A stretch of DNA of 27,836 bases from NCBI GenBank assembly GCA_955652265.1, contig CATPBD010000010.1, forward strand, positions 1 through 27,836. Reading direction: 5' to 3'. This document shows positions 16,147-23,528 of the stretch, piece after piece. The stretch is from an uncultured Gemmatimonadaceae bacterium. Its GTDB lineage: Bacteria; Gemmatimonadota; Gemmatimonadetes; Gemmatimonadales; Gemmatimonadaceae. Both the position numbers and the translations under genes were made by a program. How positions within the stretch are numbered: the first letter of the stretch is position 1; each line of letters begins with the position of its first letter. The notes below the pieces were generated by a model that was not told the origin of the DNA, made no database searches, and saw only the letters and a list, made by a program, of their open reading frames with translations.

Positions 16147-17037
16147 TTAGTCTGGAACGCGCAGAAGTTCAAGGAGTCGTTCGAGATCATCGGCTGAATA
16201 AAAATGGAGCACAACAGTCCCTCGGTTACTTGATCCAACGCTTACGGTAACATCGGTCTGCAGGAACCGTCGTAGCCTGTCTTGAATATGTCGAACCTCT
16301 GAGGATTGGCGATCGGCACTTCTGGGGCGCCCGGCTTTGCCTCCTTTTCGTGTATCCCCAACCTGACGGAGCCTCTGCTCCAGCTCCCTTACCGTAAGCC
16401 CGTCGCGTACGATTTCGTTGGCGAGGTTCATGACCTTATCAGGGTCATCGAGCCCGAGAAGCACCTTTGCATGGCCCAAAGTCAACTTCCCATCTTGGAG
16501 AAGTTTTCTAACGGATTCTGGAAGTTGAAGCACGCGAAGCACATTGGCGATCGTCGTTCTGTCCTTTCCGACTGTCTCCGCAATCTGTTGCTGGGTCAGG
16601 CCAAAGTCGTGCAAGAGCCTATGGTAACCCTCCCCTTCTTCTATCGGGTTGAGGTCGGTTCTCTGCAGGTTCTCGACGAGCGCGAGGGTCAGGATCGTCC
16701 TATCGTCGATCTCCTTTATGATTGCCGGGATCTCTTTCCATCCGAGCTTCACAGCTGCGCGTAGACGACGTTCGCCAGCTATTAGCTCGAATCCGTCTTT
16801 CCCAGGTCTACGTCGAACGGTTATTGGCTGAAGGAGTCCACTCGACTTGAGACTTTCCTGCAACTCGAGGAGCTCTTCGGCGTTGAACTCCGTCCGTGGC
16901 TGGAAAGGGTTTCGAGCAACTTGCGCAATCGGGATTGATTTCAATGCACCTTGGTCGCTCAGGGCCAACCCCCCAGCGGTACCAAGAAGTGCCTCGAGCC
17001 CCCTGCCAAGTCGTCTCGGTGTTTTCTCAGTCGTCAC
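16147..17037 (-). CDS. parB: Chromosome-partitioning protein ParB (Spo0J type)
   Basis: ParB binds parS sites near the origin, spreads as a CTP-dependent sliding clamp and guides origin segregation and SMC loading. The 296-aa protein has the ParA-stimulating N-terminal peptide '[12 protein letters not shown]' (8-19). The CTP-binding core includes 'NPFQPR' (43-48) and 'GERRLRAA' (88-95). Then come box '[14 protein letters not shown]' (122-135), the HTH '[20 protein letters not shown]' (147-166) for parS binding, and a C-terminal dimerisation segment. A basic linker precedes the C-terminus. The start overlaps the end of parA by 11 bp, so the two are co-translated. Two parS sites lie upstream of parA. 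Confidence 0.97.
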   Translation of the reverse strand: MTTEKTPRRLGRGLEALLGTAGGLALSDQGALKSIPIAQVARNPFQPRTEFNAEELLELQESLKSSGLLQPITVRRRPGKDGFELIAGERRLRAAVKLGWKEIPAIIKEIDDRTILTLALVENLQRTDLNPIEEGEGYHRLLHDFGLTQQQIAETVGKDRTTIANVLRVLQLPESVRKLLQDGKLTLGHAKVLLGLDDPDKVMNLANEIVRDGLTVRELEQRLRQVGDTRKGGKAGRPRSADRQSSEVRHIQDRLRRFLQTDVTVSVGSSNRGTVVLHFYSADDLERLLELLRVPD

Positions 17038-17815
17038 CGTTCTCTCCTTGTTCGGTTCGTTCGATCAACTCCTTGGCGACGTTCATATAGGCTTGTGCAC
17101 CGACTGAAGCGATATCATAAAGAATGATCGGCTTGCCGAAGCTGGGTGCTTCCGCTAGTCGGACATTTCTAGGTATGACGCTGTTGAACACTTTTGGCCC
17201 GAAATATTCCCGGGCGTCTTCAGCAACCTGTCTCGAGAGATTCAGGCGCGAGTCGTACATCGTCAGCAGCACCCCGTCAATGCCAAGCCTTTCATTCGCG
17301 CTGTGCTGGACTCGGTGAACAGTATTCAAGAGCTGAGATAGGCCCTCGAGCGCATAGTATTCGCACTGGACGGGGATAAGGAGCGCGTCAGCAGCGGCCA
17401 GCATGTTGATCGTGATCAGGCCCAACGACGGCGGACAGTCGATGATGACGTAATCGTATTCGGGTCGAAGAGACTCGACAGACTGTCGCATGACGTGCTC
17501 ACGGTCAGGCTTATCGATGAGCTCCACCTCTGCTGCTGCCAGATCTGGAGTCGCACCTATGACATCCAGCTTCTCGAATTGGATGCTTGTTTGCCGTGCT
17601 GATCCGAGATCCGAATTCCCCACAAGGACGTCGTACAGCGTCAGCGGTACGTTCTCCTTCTCAAGACCGACGCCGCTGGTAGCGTTGCCTTGCGGATCAG
17701 CGTCCACGAGGAGGGTGCGTTGCTCGGCAGCCGCAAGGCTAGCAGCCAAGTTTACGGCCGTCGTCGTCTTGCCGACCCCGCCCTTCTGGTTTGCAATTGC
17801 AATTATTCGCGCCAC
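17027..17815 (-). CDS. parA: Chromosome-partitioning ATPase ParA (Soj type)
   Basis: ParA is the dimerising, DNA-binding ATPase that positions ParB-parS complexes. The 262-aa protein begins '[19 protein letters not shown]' with the deviant Walker A (KGGVGKTT, residues 11-18). '[14 protein letters not shown]' is the A' motif, '[11 protein letters not shown]' the Walker B, and '[14 protein letters not shown]' follows. It lacks the N-terminal HTH of plasmid-type ParA, as expected for chromosomal Soj proteins. The start is a GTG at 17815. The gene is followed directly by parB with an 11-bp overlap. Two parS-like palindromes lie 48-90 bp upstream, so parAB transcription may be repressed by ParB spreading from them (inference). 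Confidence 0.97.
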   Translation of the reverse strand: MARIIAIANQKGGVGKTTTAVNLAASLAAAEQRTLLVDADPQGNATSGVGLEKENVPLTLYDVLVGNSDLGSARQTSIQFEKLDVIGATPDLAAAEVELIDKPDREHVMRQSVESLRPEYDYVIIDCPPSLGLITINMLAAADALLIPVQCEYYALEGLSQLLNTVHRVQHSANERLGIDGVLLTMYDSRLNLSRQVAEDAREYFGPKVFNSVIPRNVRLAEAPSFGKPIILYDIASVGAQAYMNVAKELIERTEQGENGDD

Positions 17816-17862
17816 GAAATCACGGTAAGGTATAACGCCTAATCTACCAAGCCGTGAATGTG

Positions 17863-17878
17863 GTTTCCACGTGGAACA
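17863..17878. promoter_or_regulatory. parS site 1
   Basis: GTTTCCACGTGGAACA matches TGTTCCACGTGGAACA at 14 of 16 positions. The right half is exact and the CCACGTGG core is intact. This is the variant of the parS palindrome with C/G inside the arms. It lies just upstream of parA. Confidence 0.85.
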
Positions 17879-17889
17879 ACGCAGCGCTC

Positions 17890-17905
17890 TGTTCCACGTG
17901 GAAAT
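17890..17905. promoter_or_regulatory. parS site 2
   Basis: TGTTCCACGTGGAAAT matches TGTTCCACGTGGAACA at 14 of 16 positions; here the left half is exact. Its centre is 27 bp from that of site 1. It ends 3 bp before the stop of the SIMPL-domain gene. Confidence 0.85.
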
Positions 17906-17908
17906 GAG

Positions 17909-18649
17909 CTACTGGCCGGGAATAAACCGCCACCGGGTACTCACCTCGACGGAGAGTGTTTCTGCACCCGGGTTGATTGGAGTGTCTGCTTGAGCCATGC
18001 CGCCAGCTGCGCGCGCCATCATCATCATGGGTCGAGGTGGAGGAGGAGAGTAGGGCCCGATGTCAATTGCCAGAAGTGTCCCGAGAGATCCGTGTGCCGC
18101 ACGGGCAGCGGCTTCTGCATCGGCGCGGGCCTTTTCTATGGCCGTAGTGATGGCACTTCGGCGAGCTGTCTCGGTGTTGGAAGCATAGAATTGGAGAGAA
18201 GTGATCATATTCGCGCCGTGTGAAAGCGCGGCGTCAATCACCGGACCCACCTGGCTCAGCTGTCGAAGATCTACGAGAATCGTATTGGTGACGTTGTAGG
18301 CAACGATCACAGGTTCCTTGCCCTGCTCGTAGCGTTGTTCCGGGTAGACATTGTAATTGATCGTCGAAAGCTGATCGCCTCCCAGGCCCAGAGTTCGTAG
18401 TGCTGCTATCACTGACTGCTGCTTATTGGCGTTCTCAGTTGCTGCCGCTGCGGCGCTGGTTGCCCGGGTTTGTACACTGATCTGTAGTGTCGCCCGGTCG
18501 GGTGAGACCTTTACCTCTCCTCGTCCAATGACCGCTATCTGGGGAATTGGCTCAATTGGCGCTCGACTGTCTTGTCCATGTACTGTTAATGGCGCCAATA
18601 TCACCAGCGCCCCTAATAGTTTTGCCGCCTGTTTCATTTGAGTTCTCAT
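17909..18649 (-). CDS. SIMPL-domain (DUF541) exported protein
   Basis: A 246-aa member of the SIMPL/DUF541 family, which includes E. coli YggE, linked to oxidative-stress tolerance, and BP26 of Brucella. A Sec signal peptide covers about residues 1-26 ('LLGALVILAPLTVHGQ'). The family pattern follows: 'VIGRGEVKVSPDRATLQISV', 'LGLGGDQLSTINYNVYPEQ', 'AYNVTNTILVDLRQLSQVG' and 'TAIEKARADAEAAARA'. A Pro-then-Met-rich loop, 'PPPPRPMMMM', precedes the last strand 'ETLSVEVSTRWRF'. The ATG at 18637 (MKQAAK) is a possible alternative start. The gene is on the same strand as parA but is separated by the parS pair. Periplasmic location is inferred from the signal; the molecular function of the family is not established. 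Confidence 0.88.
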   Translation of the reverse strand: MRTQMKQAAKLLGALVILAPLTVHGQDSRAPIEPIPQIAVIGRGEVKVSPDRATLQISVQTRATSAAAAATENANKQQSVIAALRTLGLGGDQLSTINYNVYPEQRYEQGKEPVIVAYNVTNTILVDLRQLSQVGPVIDAALSHGANMITSLQFYASNTETARRSAITTAIEKARADAEAAARAAHGSLGTLLAIDIGPYSPPPPRPMMMMARAAGGMAQADTPINPGAETLSVEVSTRWRFIPGQ

Positions 18650-18707
18650 GAAGTAGTGAACTTGAGTAAGACGTCAAAACCCGCTGGGAGGCCTGCACAC
18701 CTAAGCT

Positions 18708-19688
18708 TCAAGCGTAAACAATTTCGATATCGTGAATCCTGCTCAGGTTCATGCCGATGATTCCAGCAGCTTCGGTCCGCATAAACATGTTAGCGAATTT
18801 CGCGCCCCATACGATTTCGTCCGACTTGTATGAGGATCGCGAGTGCACGGTCTGAGAAAGAGTCTCATCGGTTCCTGTGAGGAGAATCAAGACCTCTGAA
18901 TCGGCGTCGAGAAGATCCTTCCTGGTAAGCCCCCACATCGGACTGGTCACGTCGATCGGATGAACAACTGTCCAACTTAGCGCGAAGAAGACAACGCGAT
19001 GACGCTCGAGATCCAGGTCGTAAAACTTGCGCACGGGAGTCCCGTCAACCTGCTCGAGCTTGGTGAGAATGACCTGGATCTGAACATCAATGAGCTGACT
19101 GCTTCTCCCATTGGCAATTCTGAACTCGAGAGCAGTTTTGTCGCGATAGGGAGCGATGATCGCATTGCGACTATAAACAATTCTTGCAGAGGGCCGTGAG
19201 AATCTGCTGAAGATCACGCCAGTCGCGAGCGCGATGCCGAGAATGTTGACCAGCGCTTCTATCGTGACGAGAGTATTAGAGGCGACTCCTACGGGGATGA
19301 TATTCCCATATCCGATCGTCGCGAACGTGTCGACGCTGAAAAAAAACGCCCGATAGAATGGCTGTCCCGCGAAGCTACCGGAACTGGACTGAAGTGCATC
19401 CGGCCCACATAGCAGGAACGCAATTGCAAACAAGGCGTTGACTGCGATGTACGATCCTGTGATGAAGCCGAGGAACTTTGGCCACGATATGGTAAGTAGC
19501 CAGTGGTAAAGGCTTAGCGCCGAAAGTGGATTGAGGCCCTCGCGGATTACGTTGAAACTTCCATTGCGGTTCAATAGTCGCTGTCGTACGCCTCTCGCGA
19601 CCTCGGTTCCGAAGCCGAGATCCTTAAACTCTTCTTCCGAACTTCTCGGAACAGGAACGGGCTGGTCAGTTAATGTCGGTGACGTCAC
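18708..19688 (-). CDS. Inward-rectifier potassium channel, KirBac family
   Basis: A 326-aa bacterial inward-rectifier K+ channel subunit, probably a homotetramer in the inner membrane. The N-terminal slide-helix region has 'LGFGTEVARG' and 'NGSFNVIREG', typical of the family. TM1 spans about 70-94, the selectivity filter is 'ATIGYGN' (123-129), and TM2 about 134-160. The rest is a beta-sandwich cytoplasmic gating domain ('RIANGRSSQLIDVQIQ', 'WTVVHPIDVTSPMWGL', 'SYKSDEIVWGAKFANMF'). All expected parts are present and the length is normal. The start is a GTG at 19688, which would lie inside the upstream extension of the divergent EamA gene. Regulation is not visible. Confidence 0.95.
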   Translation of the reverse strand: MTSPTLTDQPVPVPRSSEEEFKDLGFGTEVARGVRQRLLNRNGSFNVIREGLNPLSALSLYHWLLTISWPKFLGFITGSYIAVNALFAIAFLLCGPDALQSSSGSFAGQPFYRAFFFSVDTFATIGYGNIIPVGVASNTLVTIEALVNILGIALATGVIFSRFSRPSARIVYSRNAIIAPYRDKTALEFRIANGRSSQLIDVQIQVILTKLEQVDGTPVRKFYDLDLERHRVVFFALSWTVVHPIDVTSPMWGLTRKDLLDADSEVLILLTGTDETLSQTVHSRSSYKSDEIVWGAKFANMFMRTEAAGIIGMNLSRIHDIEIVYA

Positions 19689-19738
19689 GTGAGATCAATC
19701 CTGAAGAATGCTTGTGTTGCGGAGATCGCTTCGGAAAA

Positions 19739-20671
19739 ATGGCCACGATTGTTAGCCAACGCTACATTGCTGCGATGGAATCCTCAGGCACTCCCATCGG
19801 TCGTGCGGCGCTGCTCATCATCGTGTCCGCATTAAGCTTCGGGTCGATCTCCGTACTTACTGTTCTTGTTACGGGCGCCGGGGTTCCACTACTCACGGCA
19901 ATGGCGTGGCGTTACGTGCTCGGTGCAGTTCTGCTTCTTGGGATGATTGGTGTGAAGCAGTTGGGGTCCGTCCCCAAACAACGTGTCGTGCAGCTTCTGC
20001 TAATCGGCGGATTCGGACAAGCGCTCATCACTTATCTCAGCCTGCACGCACTCGAATACATACCTGTTGGGCCGCTCGCTTTTCTCTTTTATACCTACCC
20101 AGCGTGGGTCGCATTGCTTGCGGCGATCCGGCGAACGGAAAAACTGACATCAATGTGTGCAATCGCTCTGACTCTGGCGCTGGTGGGTGTGACGGTGATG
20201 GTGGGCGCGCCCACGACTGACAAGCTAAACCCTATCGGAGTCATACTCGCTCTCGGCTCCGCGCTGCTCTATTCAGCATATCTGCCATCACTCGAGCACC
20301 TTCAACACGGTTTACCGGCTCTGGTTTCCACATTTCTACTGGTTGTAGGAGCAGCGATGACTTTCCTCGTCGTCGCATTCCTTGCGCATGAGCTCTATCT
20401 GCCTAGAGGGGTGCCAGTCTGGTCGAAGATCTTCGTGCTCGCACTGGTATCGACCGTGATTGCTTTTGCGACGCTGATTAAAGGTCTGTCCGTGCTCGGA
20501 CCGGTAAGGACCGCAATAATCGCAACCGTCGAGCCTTTCTTTACCGCCCTCCTCGGGGTAGCGGTACTCGGCAATCAGTTAACCGTCACGACACTTGTGG
20601 GCGGTATCCTCATCGCTGCCGCGGTGCTATTGATAGAGCGCAGCTCGACTCAGCTAGAAGCTACAGCGTAG
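19739..20671 (+). CDS. EamA/DMT-family transporter
   Basis: A predicted drug/metabolite transporter superfamily permease with about 10 membrane helices in two EamA repeats. Recognisable parts are 'SALSFGSISVLTVLV' in helix 1, 'ALEYIPVGPLAFLFYTYPAW' in the first repeat and 'LGPVRTAIIATVEPFFTALLG' near the end of the second. The latter is a strong EamA signature. Substrate is unknown; family members export amino acids, nucleosides or other small metabolites. I chose the ATG at 19739 (MATIVSQ). The frame is open back to 19673, but that would overlap the divergent KirBac start and add a Cys-rich leader. An ATG at 19775 (MESSGTP) is also possible. The 3' end overlaps mnmG by 11 bp on the other strand. 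Confidence 0.9.
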   Translation: MATIVSQRYIAAMESSGTPIGRAALLIIVSALSFGSISVLTVLVTGAGVPLLTAMAWRYVLGAVLLLGMIGVKQLGSVPKQRVVQLLLIGGFGQALITYLSLHALEYIPVGPLAFLFYTYPAWVALLAAIRRTEKLTSMCAIALTLALVGVTVMVGAPTTDKLNPIGVILALGSALLYSAYLPSLEHLQHGLPALVSTFLLVVGAAMTFLVVAFLAHELYLPRGVPVWSKIFVLALVSTVIAFATLIKGLSVLGPVRTAIIATVEPFFTALLGVAVLGNQLTVTTLVGGILIAAAVLLIERSSTQLEATA

Positions 20672-22592
20672 TAGCGAGCCGTCGACGGCGTTCGACTTCG
20701 ATAACGAGGTTTTGCAGATCACTGGGGCTGACACCAGGGATTCGCGACGCCTGGGCCAACGACCGCGGTCTCAGATTGGAAAGCTTCTGCCTCGCTTCGA
20801 ATGAGAGCGACCGCATCTCACCGTATTCGAGGTCGGCGTCGAGAGAAAAATCGCCCATGCGACGCATGCGATCGGCTTGTGCTCTTTCGCGGTCGAAGTA
20901 GCCAGCGTACTTGATCTCAAGATCAGCAGTCACGATCGCCTCCTCATCGAGGTCGGCTCCCAGCCCCACCGCATGGAGCAGGGTTCGAAGCGAAATATCC
21001 TGACGGCGCGCGACTTCGATGATCCTTACGGGCTGCGAGAGGTCAGAGCTACCAGCGGCTGACAAGATGGGTGCCGCTTGATCCGGTCGTATGGTGGTTG
21101 TTTCCGCGAGCCGAACCGCTGAATCCTCATGGTGCAACCTCGTTCTGATCGTTTCCTGCTCGGAGGCGGAATAAAGACCAAGCCTGAGCCCGATACTGCC
21201 CAGGCGTCGTAGAGCGTTGTCCTGACGCACCGTGAGCCTGAATTCCGAGCGTGAAGTGAAAAGCCTGTACGGCTCGTCGACTCCCCGCGTGACTAAATCG
21301 TCGACAAGAACGCCTATGTAGGAAGTCTGTCTGCCGAGAATGAGCGGCTCTCTGTTCTGTGTCGAAAGGGCCGCGTTCAATCCGCCGATGGCTCCCTGGC
21401 CGGCAGCTTCCTCATAGCCCGTGGTGCCGTTGATTTGTCCGGCGAAATAGAGCCCACGTATTGCCTTTACCTGGAGTGACGGATCGAGCTGTGTCGGCGG
21501 ATAGTAATCGTATTCGATCGCGTAGCCCGCGCGATTCATCCTCACATTCGACAATCCGCGAACAGAGCGCAGAATCTCGAGCTGCACCGGAGCAGGAAGC
21601 GAAGTGGACAAACCATTCACGTAGAGCTCGGAAGTATCATGCCCTTCGGGCTCCAGGAAGATCTGGTGTCGTTCCGCGTCAGGAAACTTTACAATTTTGT
21701 CCTCTACGGATGGGCAGTATCGCGGACCCCGTGAAGAGATCGCACCACCGTACATCGCGGACTTGGCGATGTTCTGCTTGATGATTTCCTTGCCCTCTGC
21801 CTCGAGGTAAGTAATCCAGCAAGGCATTTGTTCAGGATGCCTTGTGTCTGATCCATCATGTCGCTTGGAGGGCCAGAAATGAGACCAGGAGTAATCGAAC
21901 TGCTCGATCTCACTTTCCTGTCGCTCGAGCTGTGAGAGATCAACCGAGCGTCCGTCGACGCGTGGTGGCGTTCCTGTCTTGAACCTGGCAACGGTAAGCC
22001 CTGCCTGTTCGAGCTGTTCGGCGAGATGGGTAGTCGCACCTTCACCAGCCCGGCCGCCGGAGAGGCGTGTTTCTGTGCCAATGTGGATTCGTCCACGGAG
22101 GAAAGTGCCGGCCGTGATGACAACCGCTCCTGCACCAAAGCGTCTTCCCTCGAGCGTCTCGACCCCGAGCACGCGTCCTTCATTCTGGGCAAGCAGAAGC
22201 CGGGCGACGGTACCCTGCACGGTGTGAAGCTTTCCATGCTCTTCGAGAAGGGACCTCACCGCGCGCCTGTAGAGTCCCCGATCACACTGAGCGCGCGGTG
22301 CCCATACCGCCGGACCCTTGCTCCGATTGAGCATGCGGAACTGGATCATAGCGAGGTCGGTAGCTCTTCCCATTATTCCGCCAAGCGCATCCACCTCGCG
22401 CACAACGGTTCCTTTCGCGATCCCGCCGATTGCCGGGTTGCACGACATTTGACCAATTGTCTCGAGGGAACTCGTGATGAGCCCTACACAAGAACCCAAA
22501 CGGGCTGCTGCAACCGCGGCTTCAGTCCCCGCGTGACCGGCCCCGATGACAACTACATCGAACTCCGCCTCGAATTCTTTGGACTGGGACAT
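20661..22592 (-). CDS. mnmG: tRNA uridine 5-carboxymethylaminomethyl modification enzyme MnmG (GidA)
   Basis: With MnmE (TrmE), MnmG installs the cmnm5 group on the wobble uridine of several tRNAs, using FAD. The 643-aa protein has the FAD-binding 'VVVIGAGHAGTEAAVAAAR' (13-31), the signature 'QMSCNPAIGGIAKG' with Cys51, 'KTGTPPRVDGR', 'GPRYCPSVEDKI' with the second conserved Cys, and 'GQINGTTGYEEAAGQG'. The C-terminal helical domain ending '...RIPGVSPSDLQNLVIEVERRR' in pieces binds MnmE and tRNA. Length and motifs are normal. The gene is near parAB, as is common near oriC, but the usual partner rsmG is not adjacent. It is convergent with EamA (11-bp overlap) and divergent from the small gene at 22653. 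Confidence 0.97.
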   Translation of the reverse strand: MSQSKEFEAEFDVVVIGAGHAGTEAAVAAARLGSCVGLITSSLETIGQMSCNPAIGGIAKGTVVREVDALGGIMGRATDLAMIQFRMLNRSKGPAVWAPRAQCDRGLYRRAVRSLLEEHGKLHTVQGTVARLLLAQNEGRVLGVETLEGRRFGAGAVVITAGTFLRGRIHIGTETRLSGGRAGEGATTHLAEQLEQAGLTVARFKTGTPPRVDGRSVDLSQLERQESEIEQFDYSWSHFWPSKRHDGSDTRHPEQMPCWITYLEAEGKEIIKQNIAKSAMYGGAISSRGPRYCPSVEDKIVKFPDAERHQIFLEPEGHDTSELYVNGLSTSLPAPVQLEILRSVRGLSNVRMNRAGYAIEYDYYPPTQLDPSLQVKAIRGLYFAGQINGTTGYEEAAGQGAIGGLNAALSTQNREPLILGRQTSYIGVLVDDLVTRGVDEPYRLFTSRSEFRLTVRQDNALRRLGSIGLRLGLYSASEQETIRTRLHHEDSAVRLAETTTIRPDQAAPILSAAGSSDLSQPVRIIEVARRQDISLRTLLHAVGLGADLDEEAIVTADLEIKYAGYFDRERAQADRMRRMGDFSLDADLEYGEMRSLSFEARQKLSNLRPRSLAQASRIPGVSPSDLQNLVIEVERRRRLATTL

Positions 22593-22652
22593 ACATTAAA
22601 GATAAGCATTACGACAAAAGCAGACGCAGTTAGTCTCTAATCGAACATAATT

Positions 22653-22952
22653 ATGGCGCTGGCGCTCGCCCACGGCAACGCGGTGGTCCTCATTCGTCAG
22701 AGTGCGTTTGAGAGGAGCGGGATAGCGCGCAACTCGATCGATGAGCGCTATAACCTCACTGCGGATGAATTCCGGGTCGAAGATGGGTTGATCATGTTGG
22801 GCCCATTGCCTTCCGATGACATCCTCCCATCGTTGATCGACGATCTCGAGCAAAGTGGGCTGGTTTACTTTGATGACTTCTTCGAGCTCAGCGGGAACTG
22901 GCCAGAATGGCTGACCCTCTATGCGCGGGGCCCAAAGACCCAGCGGACCTAG
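22653..22952 (+). CDS. Small hypothetical protein
   Basis: A 99-aa acidic protein of unknown function. There is no signal peptide or membrane helix. The C-terminal half, with 'GPLPSDDILPSLIDDLEQSG' followed by 'LVYFDDFFELSGNWPEWL', looks like a folded domain rich in Asp, Phe and Trp. An open frame of 126 codons covers the same bases on the minus strand. I prefer the plus frame because its third codon positions are about 74% G/C, higher than those of the minus frame, and its protein pattern is more natural. No Shine-Dalgarno is seen before the ATG. It is divergent from mnmG by 60 bp, with an A/T-rich gap that could hold both promoters. It overlaps the end of the NfeD-like gene by 4 bp. Confidence 0.6.
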   Translation: MALALAHGNAVVLIRQSAFERSGIARNSIDERYNLTADEFRVEDGLIMLGPLPSDDILPSLIDDLEQSGLVYFDDFFELSGNWPEWLTLYARGPKTQRT

Positions 22953-23485
22953 AGGCGTTGTTCGACGACTGCCCACTCCTCGACGAAAGCAATTCCATTC
23001 TCGATCCTGTCGATCACCACCTCCGCACCAACTGACAACGGTTTCTCGCTCAAAGCACGGGCAGTAATCCGGAGTTGTCTGCCCAGATGCTCGTAGGAGA
23101 TCTCGCCAATACCGGCGAGCGCAATCGCCTGCGTGACAATCGCGAGCTGACCTTGAATCTCGTCACCGTCCGCTGAGGAAGTGCGTGCCACATCGCGTAG
23201 CGCCCAACGTGCGAGAAGTGTGATCATTCCGCTAATCGCGACTGCACCGCTTGCGATCGAGATTAGGATGATAGCCCACAAGGGCAATCGGGTGCGTGAT
23301 TCCAGGGGATAGCCAACCGCTCCGAAGCCTACAGCGAAAGCTGCAATTGCCGGGAGATTGAAGAATGGAGAAGGTGCTTTCGAGCGATTTCTCCTCGTGT
23401 GCTCCATGCCGTGCAGCATGGCGAACACCGCCAGCAACAATCCACCGATAAACGCGGTAAGAAAAACAAAATGGAAGATCGTCAC
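22949..23485 (-). CDS. NfeD-like membrane protein with C-terminal OB-type domain
   Basis: A 178-aa membrane protein with three predicted helices at about 5-25, 42-60 and 68-92. A soluble C-terminal domain of about 70 residues follows, carrying the pattern 'GIGEISYEHLGRQLRITARA' and 'GAEVVIDRIENGIAFVEEW'. That pattern resembles the NfeD/YuaF/YqiJ OB-fold ('GEIRY...G.VVI.....G.A.VE'). Such proteins usually partner with a flotillin or SPFH protein; none is in this window, so the partner may be elsewhere. The start is a GTG at 23485. It is convergent with the small plus-strand gene (4-bp overlap). The family assignment is by pattern, not by a search. Confidence 0.7.
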   Translation of the reverse strand: MTIFHFVFLTAFIGGLLLAVFAMLHGMEHTRRNRSKAPSPFFNLPAIAAFAVGFGAVGYPLESRTRLPLWAIILISIASGAVAISGMITLLARWALRDVARTSSADGDEIQGQLAIVTQAIALAGIGEISYEHLGRQLRITARALSEKPLSVGAEVVIDRIENGIAFVEEWAVVEQRL

Positions 23486-23528
23486 TAGCTCGAGGACATG
23501 TTCGAATTAGAGCAAGCGATAGTGGCGC

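Noticed and set aside
18010..18060. Met-rich loop (PPPPRPMMMM) in the SIMPL protein as a copper-binding site
   Set aside because: Pro/Met-rich loops at this place are, to my knowledge, common in the family and no copper genes are nearby.
22596..22976. 126-codon minus-strand frame across the small gene at 22653
   Set aside because: Its third positions are less G/C-rich than those of the plus frame, and the plus frame gives a more protein-like product. Kept as an alternative only.
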